Positions 28,533-38,499 are shown, counted from the first letter of the stretch. The stretch: 64,000 nt of DNA from Corynebacterium vitaeruminis DSM 20294 (GCF_000550805.1 NZ_CP004353.1:1922001-1986000); one strand, 5' to 3'. The notes: a model not told the origin generated them from the letters alone. Made by a program: numbers and translations.

Positions 28533-29120
28533 ATGAGCGAACACAGCCCCCAGCGCCTCGCCGAGCTGCTCCGGCACCTCAACCAGGGCCTCCCGCTCGC
28601 CGCGGAGCACCCGCTGCACGAGGTGATGTCCGCCGTCGCCGCCGACAACCGGATGCTCACCACTAGGCTCAACACCCTTCCGCTCGACGCCGCGGAGATC
28701 CGCCGCATCATGGAGCAGATCACCGGCACGCGGCTCGACGAAGGATTTCGCCTCTTGCCGCCGTTTACCACGGACTTCGGCCGCAACATCCGCTTCGGCC
28801 GGGGCGTGTTCGTCAACTCCGGCGCCCGCTTCCAGGACCAAGGAGGCATCGAGATCGGCGACGGCTGCTTCCTCGGCCACAACCTCGTCATCGCCACGCT
28901 CAATCACGACCTTCGTCCGTCAAAACGCGACGTGCTGCTTCCCGCACCGGTCCGGCTGGGCGAGGGCGTGTGGGTGGGCGCGAACACCACCATCCTGCCC
29001 GGGGTAAGCATCGGCGATTACGCCGCCATCGCCGCGGGCTCCGTGGTCACCCGCGACGTTCCCGCCATGACCGTCGCCGCGGGCGTGCCCGCGCGCGTGA
29101 TCAAGGAGATCCAGCGGTGA
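28533..29120 (+). CDS. Maltose/galactoside O-acetyltransferase-like hexapeptide transferase
   Basis: 195 aa. Left-handed beta-helix acetyltransferase: hexapeptide repeats run through GGIEIGDGCFLGHNLVIATLNHD (catalytic His region) to VWVGANTTILPGVSIGDYAAIAAGSVVTRDV and GVPARVIKEI. It transfers acetyl from acetyl-CoA to a sugar or small alcohol; the substrate is unknown. The ATG at 28533 lies 8 bp after the hydrolase stop. Its stop overlaps the next start (GTGA), so the three genes look translationally coupled. Confidence 0.9.
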   Translation: MSEHSPQRLAELLRHLNQGLPLAAEHPLHEVMSAVAADNRMLTTRLNTLPLDAAEIRRIMEQITGTRLDEGFRLLPPFTTDFGRNIRFGRGVFVNSGARFQDQGGIEIGDGCFLGHNLVIATLNHDLRPSKRDVLLPAPVRLGEGVWVGANTTILPGVSIGDYAAIAAGSVVTRDVPAMTVAAGVPARVIKEIQR

Positions 29121-29587
29121 CGCGCCTCAAGTCGTTCCTCGCGACCGTCGCCCTCGCCGCTCCCCTCGCGGCCGCCTGCAGCGCCACCCCCACGACGGAC
29201 AACCTCGAAACAGAAACTCCCACCACAGAAAGCACCACCATGATCACCCTTGAGGCCAACGGCCACATACTTACCGCCGCGCTCGAGGACAATTCCTCGG
29301 CCGACGCCCTGCGCGACCTGCTCGAGAAGGGCCCGGTCGTCGTCGACGCCCACGACTACGGCAACCAGGAAAAGGTCGGCTCGCTGCCCGCGCAGCTGCC
29401 CCGCAACGACGAGCCCACCGACGCCCAGCCCGGCGATCTCATCCTCTACCAGGGCAACCAGTTCGTCATCTACTACGCGCCGAACTCCTGGCCGTTTACC
29501 CGCCTCGGCCGCATCGAGGGCGTCGACGCCACCGAGCTCAAGGAGATCCTCGGCCCCGACGGCGTCAGCGTCACCCTGTCTCTTTAA
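29117..29587 (+). CDS. Lipoprotein with cyclophilin-like fold domain
   Basis: 156 aa starting with GTG at 29117, overlapping the acetyltransferase stop. A short signal peptide ends in the lipobox LAAAC, then a Thr/Glu linker, then a domain of about 115 aa (MITLEANGHILTAALEDNSSADALRDLL to SVTL) that matches the Cyclophil_like2 type, with QPGDLILYQGNQFVIYYAPNSW as the typical core. It should be anchored to the membrane outer face after Lgt/LspA processing. Such domains often appear with hydrolases and flavin or aldo-keto reductases in bacterial operons; the actual activity is unknown. Convergent with dnaE1. Confidence 0.82.
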   Translation: MTRLKSFLATVALAAPLAAACSATPTTDNLETETPTTESTTMITLEANGHILTAALEDNSSADALRDLLEKGPVVVDAHDYGNQEKVGSLPAQLPRNDEPTDAQPGDLILYQGNQFVIYYAPNSWPFTRLGRIEGVDATELKEILGPDGVSVTLSL

Positions 29588-29599
29588 GGCGCGGTGCTA

Positions 29600-29637
29600 T
29601 AGGCGTCGACAAGCAAAAGCACGCTTATCGACGCCTA
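29600..29637. terminator. Bidirectional hairpin built from two opposed copies of the dispersed element
   Basis: TAGGCGTCGACAAGC (29600-29614) faces GCTTATCGACGCCTA (29623-29637), giving 14 of 15 pairs around an 8-nt loop. It sits between two convergent genes whose stops are 58 bp apart. The stem is the dispersed element itself in two orientations. Confidence 0.7.
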
Positions 29638-29644
29638 CGGTGAC

Positions 29645-32600
29645 CTAGCCGATGATGCCGGGGCCCATCGTCGCCTTGAGGTCGCCCATGAGCGAAGCGG
29701 TGCGGGCCACGCGCAGCCCCTCCCCCAGGATCATGACGGTCGACTCCTCCCCGTTGACGAGGTTGAGGTAGACATCCGACTCGCCCGCGTTGGCAAGCAG
29801 CACCTCCTTCAGGCGCGCGATGTTCGCCATGGTGCACTGCTCGGTGCGCATGGTCAGGCGCAGCGGCAGGCCGGAGCCGTTGCCCGGGCCCAGGTCGGGG
29901 ATCTTCATGTCGTCGCAGAACAGCGAGGAGCGGTCGTCGCGGATGGACACATGCGCCTTGGCCAACACGATGTTGTCCTCTACGATCTGCGAGCCGACGA
30001 TGGCGTAGACCTTGTTGAACACCAGCAGCTCCACGGACGCGCCGTGGTGATCCTCGATGGTGACGATCGCCCACGGCGAGCCGTCCTTCTTGGAGTAGCG
30101 GCGGTCGACGGCGGAGATGATGCCGCCGATCTGCACCTCGGTGCCGTGCTTGAGCTCGCCGGAGAGGTAGGTGGTCAGCGCGGTGTCCGTCTGCGCGTCG
30201 AGCGCCTCCTCGAAGCCGTCGAGCGGGTGGCCCGAGACGTAGAGGCCGAGCATCTCGCGCTCGAGGGCGAGCTGGTGCTTGCGGTCCCAGTTCTCGTCGG
30301 GGACGGAGACCGCGAAGACGTTCTCCGCCACCGATTCCTCGCCGCCGAAGCCCGCGAACAGGTCGAACTGGCCCTTGTCCGCGGCCTTCTTCGTGCTGAT
30401 CACGGAGTCGACGGCGTCCTCGTGGATCATCATGAGGCCCTTGCGCGGGTGCCCCATCGAGTCGAAGGCGCCCGCCTTGATGAGCGACTCCGTCACGCGC
30501 TTGTTGCAGGCCACGGTGTCGATCTTGTCTAGGTAGTCCGAGAAGTCCTTGAATAGCCCCTTCTCCTCGCGGGCCTTGACGATCGAGGCCACGACGTCCT
30601 CGCCGACGTTGCGTACCGCGCCCAGGCCGAAGCGGATATCGGTGCCCACCGGGAGGAAGTTGAGGGCGGACTCGTTGACGTCCGGCGAGAGCACCGAGAT
30701 GCCCAGGTGGCGGCAGTCGGAGAGATAGATGGCGGACTTGTCCTTCTTGTCCGCGACCGAGGTGAGCAGGGCCGCCATGTACTCGGCGGTGTAGTTCGCC
30801 TTGAGGTAAGCCGTCCAGTAGGACACCAGACCGTAGCCCGCGGCGTGGGACTTGTTGAACGCGTAGGAGGCGAACGGCTCGATGGTGCCCCACAGGGCGT
30901 CCATCGCGTCCTTGGAGAAGCCGTTTTCCTGCATGCCTGCCCAGAACTTGTCGTACTGCTTGGCCAGGACCTCGGGCTTCTTCTTACCCATCGCCTTGCG
31001 GAACCCGTCTGCCTCGCCGGCGGTGTAGTTGGCCACCTTCTGCGAGATGCGCATGATCTGCTCCTGGTAGACGATGAGACCGTAGGTCTCCTCCAGGATC
31101 TCCTTGAGCGGCTCCTCGAGCTCCGGGTGGATCGGCTCGATCGGCTTGCGGCCGTTCTTGCGGTCCGCGTAGTTCCAGTGCGCCTCAACACCCATCGGGC
31201 CCGGACGGTAGAGCGCGAGCGACGCCACGATGTCGTGGAAGCCGGTCGGCTGCATGCGCTTGAGCAGGTCCTGCATGCCGCCGGAGTCGAGCTGGAAGAT
31301 GCCAAGAGTGTCGCCGCGGGAGAGCAGGTCGTAGACCTTGGGGTCGTCCGTGGTCAGCGACTCGAGGTGGAGCTCCTCGCCGCGGTTGATCTTGATGTTT
31401 TCCAGGGCGTCGCCGATGACGGTGAGGTTGCGCAGGCCCAGGAAGTCCATCTTCAGCAGGCCGATGGCCTCGCAGGCGGGGTACGGCCAGCCGGTGATGA
31501 GCGCACCGTCGGCGGCGCGCTTCCACATCGGGATGTGATCCATGAGCGGCACGGATGCCATGATCACCGCGCAGGCGTGGACGCCGGCCTGGCGGACCAC
31601 GCCCTCGAGGCCGCGCGCGGTGTCGTAGATCTTCTTGACATCCGGGTCGGTCTCGATGAGGTTGCGCACCTCGGCGGCCTCGCCGTAGCGCGGGTGCTCC
31701 GGGTCCATGATGCCGGACAGCGGGATGTCCTTGGCCATGATGGCCGGCGGGAGCGCCTTCGTGATGCGGTCGGCGATCTGGTAGCCGGGCTGGCCGTACT
31801 GCACGCGGGCGGAGTCCTTGAGCGCCTGCTTGGTCTTGACCGTGCCGAAGGTGATCACCTGGGCGATCTTGTCCTCGCCCCAGCGCTCGGAGGCGTAACG
31901 GATCATCTCGGAGCGGCGGCGATCGTCGAAGTCAATATCGATATCGGGCGCGGACGGGCGCTCCGGGTTGAGGAATCGCTCGAACAGCAGGCCGTGCTCG
32001 ATCGGGTCGATGTTGGTGATCGTCAGCGCGTAGGCGACCAGCGCGCCCGCGGCGGAGCCACGGCCAGGCCCGACGCGGATGCCGATGCTGCGGGCGTGTT
32101 TGATGAGCTCGGCGACGATGAGGAAGTAGGACGGGTAGCCCTTCATGTCGATGACCGAGATCTCGTACTCGGCGCGCTCGATGTACTCGCGCGGCACCTC
32201 CGCGCCCGGGAAGCGGTCCTGGAGCCCCTCCATGACCTGGTGGTGCAGCCAGGTGGTCGGGGTGTGTCCCTCGGGCACGTCCGCGATCGGCATGCGGTCG
32301 TGGGGGTGCTCCTCCCACAGGGAGCTGTAGTCCTGGACGCGCTCGGCGATCCACAGGGTGTTGTCGCAGGCGTCGGGGACGAGGTGGTCCCAGGTCTCGC
32401 GCATCTGCTCGGCGGTCTTGATGTAGTAGCCGGAGCCGTCGAACTTGAAGCGGTCCGGGTCGGAGAGGGTCTTGCCGGTCTGCACGCAGAGCATGGCCTC
32501 GTGCGCGGGCGCCTGGGATTCCAGCACGTAGTGGCAGTCGTTGGTCACCAGCGGCGGCAGGTCCAGCTTGCGGCCGATCTCGAGCAGCTCGGAACGCACG

Positions 32601-33205
32601 CGGGTCTCGATGTCGAGGCCGTGGTCCATGAGCTCGAGGAAGTAGTTCTCCTTGCCGTAGATGTCCTGCCACATCGCGGCGGCCTCGAGCGCCTCGTCGA
32701 ACTGTCCGAGGCGAAGTCGGGTTTGCACGTCACCGGACGGGCAGCCGGTGGTGGCGATGATGCCGGTGGCGCGCTCGGCGATGAGCTCGGCGTCCATGCG
32801 CGGCCACTTGCCCAGCTGGCCCTCGTAGGAGGCCATCGAGGAAAGATAGAAGAGGTTGCGCAGGCCCTCCGGGGTCTCCGCCAGCATGGTCTGGTGCAGG
32901 TAGGCGCCGGACGCGGAGACGTCGTCGGCCTTCTGGTGCGGCTCGCCCCAGCGCACGCGCTGCTTGTTGAAGCGGCTCTCGGGCGCGAGGTAGGCCTCGA
33001 TGCCGATGATCGGCTTGACGCCCGCGGCGGTCATCGCGCGGTAGAACGCATCGGAGCCGAACATGTTGCCGTGGTCGGTCATGCCGACGGCGGGCATCCC
33101 CTGCCTGGTGACTTCCTTCGCGAGCATGTCCACCTTCGCCATTCCGTCGAGCATCGAGTACTCGGTGTGGTTGTGGAGGTGCACAAAGGAAGATTTTTTC
33201 GCCAT
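29645..33205 (-). CDS. dnaE1: DNA polymerase III alpha subunit
   Basis: 1186 aa replicative polymerase. PHP domain at the N-terminus ([22 protein letters not shown]), then the polymerase catalytic region with PDIDIDFDD, helix-hairpin-helix ([22 protein letters not shown]) and OB-fold. I start at ATG 33205 ([10 protein letters not shown]), because TAAACT on the minus strand lies 8 nt before it, giving a leaderless message; a TTG start at 33232 is possible. It is divergent from rarD. Confidence 0.95.
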   Translation of the reverse strand: MAKKSSFVHLHNHTEYSMLDGMAKVDMLAKEVTRQGMPAVGMTDHGNMFGSDAFYRAMTAAGVKPIIGIEAYLAPESRFNKQRVRWGEPHQKADDVSASGAYLHQTMLAETPEGLRNLFYLSSMASYEGQLGKWPRMDAELIAERATGIIATTGCPSGDVQTRLRLGQFDEALEAAAMWQDIYGKENYFLELMDHGLDIETRVRSELLEIGRKLDLPPLVTNDCHYVLESQAPAHEAMLCVQTGKTLSDPDRFKFDGSGYYIKTAEQMRETWDHLVPDACDNTLWIAERVQDYSSLWEEHPHDRMPIADVPEGHTPTTWLHHQVMEGLQDRFPGAEVPREYIERAEYEISVIDMKGYPSYFLIVAELIKHARSIGIRVGPGRGSAAGALVAYALTITNIDPIEHGLLFERFLNPERPSAPDIDIDFDDRRRSEMIRYASERWGEDKIAQVITFGTVKTKQALKDSARVQYGQPGYQIADRITKALPPAIMAKDIPLSGIMDPEHPRYGEAAEVRNLIETDPDVKKIYDTARGLEGVVRQAGVHACAVIMASVPLMDHIPMWKRAADGALITGWPYPACEAIGLLKMDFLGLRNLTVIGDALENIKINRGEELHLESLTTDDPKVYDLLSRGDTLGIFQLDSGGMQDLLKRMQPTGFHDIVASLALYRPGPMGVEAHWNYADRKNGRKPIEPIHPELEEPLKEILEETYGLIVYQEQIMRISQKVANYTAGEADGFRKAMGKKKPEVLAKQYDKFWAGMQENGFSKDAMDALWGTIEPFASYAFNKSHAAGYGLVSYWTAYLKANYTAEYMAALLTSVADKKDKSAIYLSDCRHLGISVLSPDVNESALNFLPVGTDIRFGLGAVRNVGEDVVASIVKAREEKGLFKDFSDYLDKIDTVACNKRVTESLIKAGAFDSMGHPRKGLMMIHEDAVDSVISTKKAADKGQFDLFAGFGGEESVAENVFAVSVPDENWDRKHQLALEREMLGLYVSGHPLDGFEEALDAQTDTALTTYLSGELKHGTEVQIGGIISAVDRRYSKKDGSPWAIVTIEDHHGASVELLVFNKVYAIVGSQIVEDNIVLAKAHVSIRDDRSSLFCDDMKIPDLGPGNGSGLPLRLTMRTEQCTMANIARLKEVLLANAGESDVYLNLVNGEESTVMILGEGLRVARTASLMGDLKATMGPGIIG

Positions 33206-33271
33206 GCCTGAAGAGTTTAGAGGAAGCGTCAAACTCGCGGTTTTCCGTTTTCATTTCGGCCATTTGACGTG

Positions 33272-33293
33272 GGCTTTTGCTTTCCGACGCCCA
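33272..33293 (+). repeat. Dispersed GTCGAC-type element between dnaE1 and rarD
   Basis: Reads TTTTGCTTTCCGACGCCCACC, a diverged copy. It lies between two divergent genes and is not next to a terminator. Confidence 0.4.
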
Positions 33294-33391
33294 CCAAAGG
33301 CATGTGAACATCATTTTCTTTAGGGCCTTTTGTCCCCTCGGAGCGGTTCCCGGCAGCGGGTTCTTCCTAAGGTACGGCTAACATGTTGTGA

Positions 33392-34270
33392 ATGATCTAC
33401 GGACTGCTGGCCTACCTGCTCTGGGGACTGTTTCCCGCCTTCTTCCCGCTGCTGGAGCCAGCGGCCCCGGTGGAGATCATCGCCCACCGCATCGTGTGGA
33501 CCGGCGTGTTCATGGCCATCGTCATCACCGTGACCAAGCAGTGGGGCGAGCTCCGAGCGGCCAGCCTCAAGACGTGGCTGCGGGTCACGGCAGCCTCCGT
33601 GCTCATCGCCGCGAACTGGCTTCTGTACGTCATCGCGGTCAATTCCGGGCACGTCGCCGACGCCGCCCTCGGCTACTTCATCAACCCGCTGGTCAGCGTC
33701 GTGCTCGGCGTTGTGTTCCTTTCCGAGCGCCTGCGCAAGCTCCAGACTGCATCGGTTCTGATCGCCACCTTCGCGGTGCTGGTGCTCACCGTCGTCGGCG
33801 GGCACCCGCCGATCATCGGGCTGGGGCTCGCGTTCAGCTTCGGCTTCTACGGCCTGGTCAAGAAGGGCCTCGATCTCTCCCCCACCGCCTCGCTGGCTGG
33901 CGAGACCCTCGTCATCGTCCCGGTGGCGCTGGCCTACCTCGGCTACCTGGAGGCAAAGGGAACCGGCACCTTTTTTGGAAACGGCACCGGTCACATGGCG
34001 CTGCTGGTCAGCGCGGGCTTGGTCACCGCCGTGCCGCTGCTGCTGTTCGGCATGGCCACCAAGCTCATCCCGCTATCGACGATCGGCATGATGCAGTACG
34101 TGACCCCCACCATCCAGATGCTGTGGGCGGTCTTCGTCAAGTCCGAGCACCTAGAGCCCATCCGCTGGGTCGGCTTCATCATCATCTGGATCTCGGTGGC
34201 GGTCTACTTGGCCGACATCGTGCTCAGCTCGCGCGGGCGCAAGAAGGTCATCGAGCAGGCGCCGGAGTAG
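33392..34270 (+). CDS. rarD: EamA-family transporter RarD
   Basis: 292 aa with ten hydrophobic segments, the DMT/EamA pattern. The N-terminal LLAYLLWGLFPAFFPLL and EIIAHRIVWTGVF are typical of RarD. Substrate unknown; the name comes from chloramphenicol-sensitivity annotation in other bacteria. TAACAT (33379-33384) ends 7 nt before the ATG, suggesting a leaderless transcript. Confidence 0.9.
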   Translation: MIYGLLAYLLWGLFPAFFPLLEPAAPVEIIAHRIVWTGVFMAIVITVTKQWGELRAASLKTWLRVTAASVLIAANWLLYVIAVNSGHVADAALGYFINPLVSVVLGVVFLSERLRKLQTASVLIATFAVLVLTVVGGHPPIIGLGLAFSFGFYGLVKKGLDLSPTASLAGETLVIVPVALAYLGYLEAKGTGTFFGNGTGHMALLVSAGLVTAVPLLLFGMATKLIPLSTIGMMQYVTPTIQMLWAVFVKSEHLEPIRWVGFIIIWISVAVYLADIVLSSRGRKKVIEQAPE

Positions 34271-34332
34271 CCCCCTCCCTATCGCCGCGCACCTGCGCGG
34301 TAGCAGATCTGACCACCTGGGGTTTTGGAAAG

Positions 34333-34407
34333 CGCGGGCGAACAAATGCGCGGATACGGGCGGATTGCACGCCCGCGCCGTCAAACATGCGCTTGTTTGC
34401 GCCCGCG
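34333..34407. repeat. Imperfect 19-bp inverted repeat between convergent genes
   Basis: CGCGGGCGAACAAATGCGC (34333-34351) faces GCGCTTGTTTGCGCCCGCG (34389-34407). A second GCGCGGGCG/CGCCCGCGC pairing is possible inside. A further CCGCGCA/TGCGCGG hairpin lies at about 34287-34302. The location between the rarD and 187-aa gene stops suggests transcription termination, though there is no long T-run. Confidence 0.5.
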
Positions 34408-34417
34408 AGGCAAGCGC

Positions 34418-34981
34418 CTACCCGAGCTCCACCGGACGCACCCCGATCCGGCCCCACGCGGCGTCCTCCGGCAAGGACTCGACGGCGAGCACGCCCTCGT
34501 GGGCGGCGAGGGACCGCAGCGAGTCCGCGTCCGAGTAGACCACGACGCCGCCCAGCAGGTCCTCGGCGTGGGCCAAGGCAAGCTGCTGCGCCAGCACCTC
34601 GGCGCGGCTCTTCCCCGCGGTCGGCTCGGGCAGGGCCACGGGCACGCTGGCCTCCGGGATGGCCGCGTTGACGCGCCGAAGGTTTTCGTCGTCAAGCAAC
34701 GCGCCCGCCTCCTGCGAGCTCAACGGGCGAGAAAACGTCACCAGCGCGAACTCGGTGCCCGATGCGGCCTCGAGGCTAGTGCGTGCCCGCACAAGGTAAT
34801 CGGGTAGCGACTCGCCGGACTGCTGGCCGAGCGTGTCACCGTTGAGGTTGGTTGGTTTGGAGACCCAGTCCTTGCCGCCGAGGGCGATGACCACAGCGAC
34901 CAGCGCAATGACGCTCAGCGCGGCGATCGCCACGCGCACGCGGTCGATGGTGTCGAGGCCGCGCAGCCCCCGCGGGCTCAT
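34418..34981 (-). CDS. Single-span anchored protein of unknown function
   Basis: 187 aa. One membrane span near residues 16-34 ([21 protein letters not shown]), then an extracytoplasmic domain of about 150 aa with no Cys. The ATG overlaps the TGA of the pseudouridine synthase gene (34978-34981), so it is coupled to it. I do not recognise the family; codon use is like the neighbours. A longer reading frame that continues upstream runs through the other gene in a shifted frame and is rejected. Confidence 0.78.
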   Translation of the reverse strand: MSPRGLRGLDTIDRVRVAIAALSVIALVAVVIALGGKDWVSKPTNLNGDTLGQQSGESLPDYLVRARTSLEAASGTEFALVTFSRPLSSQEAGALLDDENLRRVNAAIPEASVPVALPEPTAGKSRAEVLAQQLALAHAEDLLGGVVVYSDADSLRSLAAHEGVLAVESLPEDAAWGRIGVRPVELG

Positions 34982-35904
34982 TCCGCGCGCAGCACGTCGA
35001 GCGCGTGCTGCAGGTCGGGCGGATAGGGCGAGGTGATCTCCATCCAGCGCCCGTCGGCCGGGTGATGAAACCCGAGCGAGACCGCGTGCAGCCACTGGCG
35101 GTTGAGACCGAGGCGCTCGGACAGGGTGGGGTCGGAGCCGTACATGGGGTCGCCGCAGCAGGGGTGGTGGACGGCCGACATGTGCACGCGAATCTGGTGG
35201 GTGCGGCCGGTCTCCAGGTGAACCTTGAGCAGCGAGGCCTCCGCGAAGGCCTCGAGGGTCTCGTAGTGGGTGACCGCGTGCTTGCCCTCGCTGGTCACCG
35301 CGAAGCGCCAGCCCGAGGACGGGTGGCGTCCGATCGGCGCCTCTATGGTGCCGGTCAGCGGGTCCATGTGGCCCTGGACCAGCGCGTGGTAGGTCTTGGA
35401 CACCGTGCGCTCCTTGAAGGCGCGCTTGAGCACCGAGTAGCCGCGCTCGCTGGCGGCGACCACCATGACGCCCGAGGTGCCCACGTCGAGGCGCTGAACG
35501 ATCCCCTTGCGCTCCGGCGGGCCCGAGGTGGAGATCCGAAAGCCCGCGGCGGCCAGCCCGCCGATGACGGTGGGGCCCTCCCAGCCGACCGTCGGGTGGG
35601 CGGCCACGCCCACGGGCTTGTCCACGGCGATGACGTCCTCGTCCGAATAGAGGATCTCCATCCCCTCCACCGGCTCTTCCTTGGGCAGAAGCGGGGCGTC
35701 GGGTTCGGGCAGGGTCACCTCCAGCCACGCAGACGGGGTGAGCCGGTCGGACTTGCCCACGACCTTGCCGTCGACCAGCACTTCGCCGGCCTTAGCCAGC
35801 TCGGCCGCGACGGTGCGGGAGATGCCGAGGAGCTTGGACAACGCAGCGTCGACCCGCATGCCCTCAAGGCCTTCGGGCACGACGAGGTTCTTGTGTTCAC
35901 GCAC
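34978..35904 (-). CDS. rluD: RluA-family 23S rRNA pseudouridine synthase (RluD-like)
   Basis: 308 aa. N-terminal S4 domain ([22 protein letters not shown]), then the catalytic domain with the Asp nucleophile in [14 protein letters not shown], and conserved [18 protein letters not shown]. It converts uridines in 23S rRNA to pseudouridine. It overlaps lspA by 8 bp, the common actinobacterial lspA-rluD pair. Confidence 0.93.
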   Translation of the reverse strand: MREHKNLVVPEGLEGMRVDAALSKLLGISRTVAAELAKAGEVLVDGKVVGKSDRLTPSAWLEVTLPEPDAPLLPKEEPVEGMEILYSDEDVIAVDKPVGVAAHPTVGWEGPTVIGGLAAAGFRISTSGPPERKGIVQRLDVGTSGVMVVAASERGYSVLKRAFKERTVSKTYHALVQGHMDPLTGTIEAPIGRHPSSGWRFAVTSEGKHAVTHYETLEAFAEASLLKVHLETGRTHQIRVHMSAVHHPCCGDPMYGSDPTLSERLGLNRQWLHAVSLGFHHPADGRWMEITSPYPPDLQHALDVLRAE

Positions 35905-36406
35905 GGGCGGCCTCCTTCCGCTCCTCTAAGAGCACCCCGACGATGAACACGAGGACGCCGCAGGTGATGGAGGCGTCGGCAATGTTGAACACCGCGAAGT
36001 TGCCCACGGAAATGAAGTCTACGACGTGACCGAGGAAAAAGCTCGGCGCGCGGAAGAGCCGGTCGATGAGGTTGCCCGCGGCGCCGCCGGCGACCATCGC
36101 CAGCCCCACCGCCGTCCAGGGGTCCTTGACCTTGCGGGCGTAGATCGCGATGCCCACCACGAAGGCCAGCTGGATGCAGGTGAACAGCCACGTGGAGCTC
36201 TCCCCCATGCTGAACGCCGCGCCCGAGTTGAACAGGAGGCGGAAGCGGAACCAGTCCCCCAAAACGTAGATGGGCCCGTCCGCCAAGAGGTTGATCATCA
36301 GCGCCTTGACCAGCTGATCGAGCGCAGCAACGACCACGACGATCACCGCCATGATGCCGACAAAACTCTTTGACTTTCTCCCATCAGATAGATTCACATC
36401 CCCCAT
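35897..36406 (-). CDS. lspA: Lipoprotein signal peptidase
   Basis: 169 aa, four membrane spans. An aspartyl protease that cleaves the signal peptide of diacylglyceryl-modified prolipoproteins. Catalytic Asp residues lie in [15 protein letters not shown] and [20 protein letters not shown]. The start is uncertain: ATG 36406 is used, GTG 36397 is an alternative, and the upstream frame to 36457 has no RBS. It completes the Lgt-LspA pathway needed by the lipoproteins in this window. Confidence 0.93.
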   Translation of the reverse strand: MGDVNLSDGRKSKSFVGIMAVIVVVVAALDQLVKALMINLLADGPIYVLGDWFRFRLLFNSGAAFSMGESSTWLFTCIQLAFVVGIAIYARKVKDPWTAVGLAMVAGGAAGNLIDRLFRAPSFFLGHVVDFISVGNFAVFNIADASITCGVLVFIVGVLLEERKEAARA

Positions 36407-36499
36407 CTTCCCAAATGGACGCTCCCAAGCCCAAAAACACACGCCGATTGGCGGCACTTAAGGGCCACACCCACGGGTGGTGCCGGTAGGGTGTTGAGG

Positions 36500-37459
36500 G
36501 TGACTAAGCCCGCAAAGATCCGAATCATCGCCCTCGCCGTGGCCTCCGCGCTGGCGCTCGGCGCGTGCACCAGCCAGAGCGGCACGAAGGTGGAAAAGCC
36601 TGTCGGCGCCGCCGTCGATGCCCCGCGCGTGGCGCTCGTCAGCGCGGGCGAGAACCCGCAGGTCCTCGAGTACAAGGACCTGGCCAGCGACGACCAGTCG
36701 AAGGACGATTCGCCGCAGCAGATCACCGTCGCCATCGCCGACGGCTTCGACCAGCAGATCGTCGCCGCCGACCAGGTCGATCCCACCGCCCCCGCGGGCG
36801 GCACCGTGACCACGTTCACTTCCCCGCTGTCGGTGGAGACCGTCGCCGCGGACAACACCGACGACCAGGGCGCCAACCGCTCGGTGAACATCACGCTGGG
36901 TGACTCGAGCATCGACAACCTCGACCAGGCCCAGGACGTCAAATCCGACACCGGCTTCGTCGTCGGCTGGTTCGCCAAGAAGTCCGGCCAGATCACCTCC
37001 GCCAACTTCCAAGCCCCCACCGAGGCCACCGACACCGGCCGCGCGCTCGTCGAACGCTACTTCACCCGGCTCGTGCCCGAGACCGTGGTCTTCCCCGGCG
37101 ACGCAGTCGGCGTGGGCGGCTCGTGGACGGTCGACGCGCGCGTCACCGACGACTCCACCATGCTGCAGACCACCACGTACACGATCACCGGCATCGACGG
37201 CGACAAGGTCTCGCTCGACGTGAAGGTCGCCCAGCGCCCGGCCGTCGGCGCGATCACGACGGATCTCACCGACGGCACGCACACCCTCAACGTGCTCAAC
37301 TCCAACACCACCACCGACGGTCACATCGTCGTCGACCTCAACCAGCCGCTGCCGGTCAGCGGACAGATCGCATTCACCACGCGCGTCGTCTACGGCGAGG
37401 ACTCCGGCCAGACCCGCGTCGTGCAAGACACCACCACGTCCGTCAAGTACGGTGTCTAG
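36500..37459 (+). CDS. Lipoprotein of unknown function
   Basis: About 319 aa. Signal peptide with lipobox LALGAC, then a beta-rich, Asp/Thr-rich extracytoplasmic domain with repeated short motifs (DSSIDNLDQAQDV, DDSTMLQTTTYTI). TAGGGT (36487-36492) is a good corynebacterial -10 and ends 7 nt before the GTG at 36500, so I use that as a leaderless start; GTG 36491 is the alternative. No enzymatic motif seen. Divergent from lspA. Confidence 0.8.
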   Translation: MTKPAKIRIIALAVASALALGACTSQSGTKVEKPVGAAVDAPRVALVSAGENPQVLEYKDLASDDQSKDDSPQQITVAIADGFDQQIVAADQVDPTAPAGGTVTTFTSPLSVETVAADNTDDQGANRSVNITLGDSSIDNLDQAQDVKSDTGFVVGWFAKKSGQITSANFQAPTEATDTGRALVERYFTRLVPETVVFPGDAVGVGGSWTVDARVTDDSTMLQTTTYTITGIDGDKVSLDVKVAQRPAVGAITTDLTDGTHTLNVLNSNTTTDGHIVVDLNQPLPVSGQIAFTTRVVYGEDSGQTRVVQDTTTSVKYGV

Positions 37460-37508
37460 CGTTTGCTTGTCGACGCCTAGCGGCCGCGGGCCTTCGGCCG
37501 TCGACAAG
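37460..37508. repeat. Inverted pair of the dispersed element between convergent genes
   Basis: TTTGCTTGTCGACG at the left and CGTCGACAAGCAAA at the right form a perfect 14-bp inverted repeat around a GC-rich loop that contains GGCCG/CGGCC. It starts right after the stop of the lipoprotein gene. Confidence 0.65.
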
Positions 37509-37509
37509 C

Positions 37510-37540
37510 AAAGACCCCGGCCACGTGACGTGACCGGGGT
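37510..37540 (-). terminator. Terminator of the Mtb12-like lipoprotein gene
   Basis: ACCCCGG...CCGGGGT with an inner CACGT/ACGTG pairing, followed on the minus strand by TCTTTG and then a copy of the dispersed element. Confidence 0.7.
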
Positions 37541-37556
37541 TGACCTCTGTGCGCGA

Positions 37557-38177
37557 CTACTGCGCGGGGGTCTCCGCGGGTGCCTGCTCGACTGGGGCGT
37601 CGGCGGCCGGGGACTCGGCCGGGGCGACGGCGCTATCGCTCACCGACGGCGCGGTGGGGATGTCGGAGCACATCGCCGGGACCTGCTCGGGCGCCACGGT
37701 GTTGGTGATCAGGGTGCACGCCCAGGACTGGGAAAGCTTCCAGGTGCCGTTCTCGTAGATGAACTCGACGTTCTCGGCCGGCTGCGGGTCCTTGCCCGGT
37801 AGGGTGAAGTTCACGGTGGCCAGCACGGAGTTCGGGGTGTAGCCCGGCAGGATCGGCTGGACGACCTGGAAGTCGGCGCCGGACTCCTGCTTGGACAGGG
37901 TCATGGTCTCGAACAGCTCGGGCGCGGTCTCGCCGCCCTGAACGGTGGCGATCTTCTGATCGATGGTCGCGTTCGGGTCGGTCGCGACGGCCAAGATCGC
38001 GTTGAGCTCCTCAACAGTAGGGGTCGGCGCCGGAGCCTCCTGCTGGGAAGCGGACGAGGACGCGGCGGACGAGGAAGCGGACGATGCCGACGAGGATCCA
38101 TTGTCGCTGGAGCAGGCCGCGAGGGACACGGCGGCTGCGGCGGCCAGGCCGGCGACGGCGATCTTGGAAAGCTTCAC
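37557..38177 (-). CDS. Lipoprotein with Mtb12/CFP-2-like domain
   Basis: 206 aa with a GTG start at 38177 and AGGAG 6-7 nt upstream. Lipobox SLAAC, Ser/Ala linker, then a domain (about residues 50-160, TPTVEELNAILAVATDPNATIDQK to GTWKLSQSWAC) that looks like the mycobacterial Mtb12/CFP-2 family. The tail of about 40 residues is Pro/Ala/Glu-rich. Probably exported and membrane-anchored; function unknown. Confidence 0.82.
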   Translation of the reverse strand: MKLSKIAVAGLAAAAAVSLAACSSDNGSSSASSASSSAASSSASQQEAPAPTPTVEELNAILAVATDPNATIDQKIATVQGGETAPELFETMTLSKQESGADFQVVQPILPGYTPNSVLATVNFTLPGKDPQPAENVEFIYENGTWKLSQSWACTLITNTVAPEQVPAMCSDIPTAPSVSDSAVAPAESPAADAPVEQAPAETPAQ

Positions 38178-38499
38178 AGGGGTACTCCTTGTTTCGTTTT
38201 AGCGACAGGCCTTCGAGAGGACCCCAAGCAACTTACCGGCCGCCCGCACAAAAGTGAAACGGCGCGACCCGCCCGGTGGGCCCGAGGCCTTTGACCAAAG
38301 GTGTAGCGTTCTTCCACGCATACTAGCGCGTTTTTTCAGCTAGGCGTACCTAAGACACCCCGTATTTCGACCAATTTCACAAGGTCACGACCGTGGCACG
38401 CGGCGCGCTCATCCCCGGGCGCGGGGGCTCGGCCGCGCAAGAACACCTTTGTGGGGCTTGTCGGCCCGCAGCTGGTTGTGGTGTGGCACTCTTATACGC
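38178..38499. other. Divergent intergenic region between lipoprotein and asparaginase genes
   Basis: 322 bp with no gene. It holds the promoters of both neighbours, a CCTTTGACCAAAGG dyad at about 38288-38301 and a possible DtxR-like box at 38335-38353. Confidence 0.5.
38335..38353. promoter_or_regulatory. Possible DtxR-type iron box
   Basis: The minus strand reads TTAGGTACGCCTAGCTGAA, agreeing with the corynebacterial DtxR consensus at about 13 of 19 positions. Neither neighbour is an obvious iron gene, so this is a weak call. Confidence 0.25.

Noticed and set aside
30707..33211. 834-codon plus-strand frame opposite dnaE1
   Set aside because: Mirror of the dnaE1 codon pattern; the translation has no domain features.
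33388..34671. Plus-strand frame overlapping rarD and extending beyond it
   Set aside because: Out of frame with the clear RarD protein; Arg/His-rich shadow translation.
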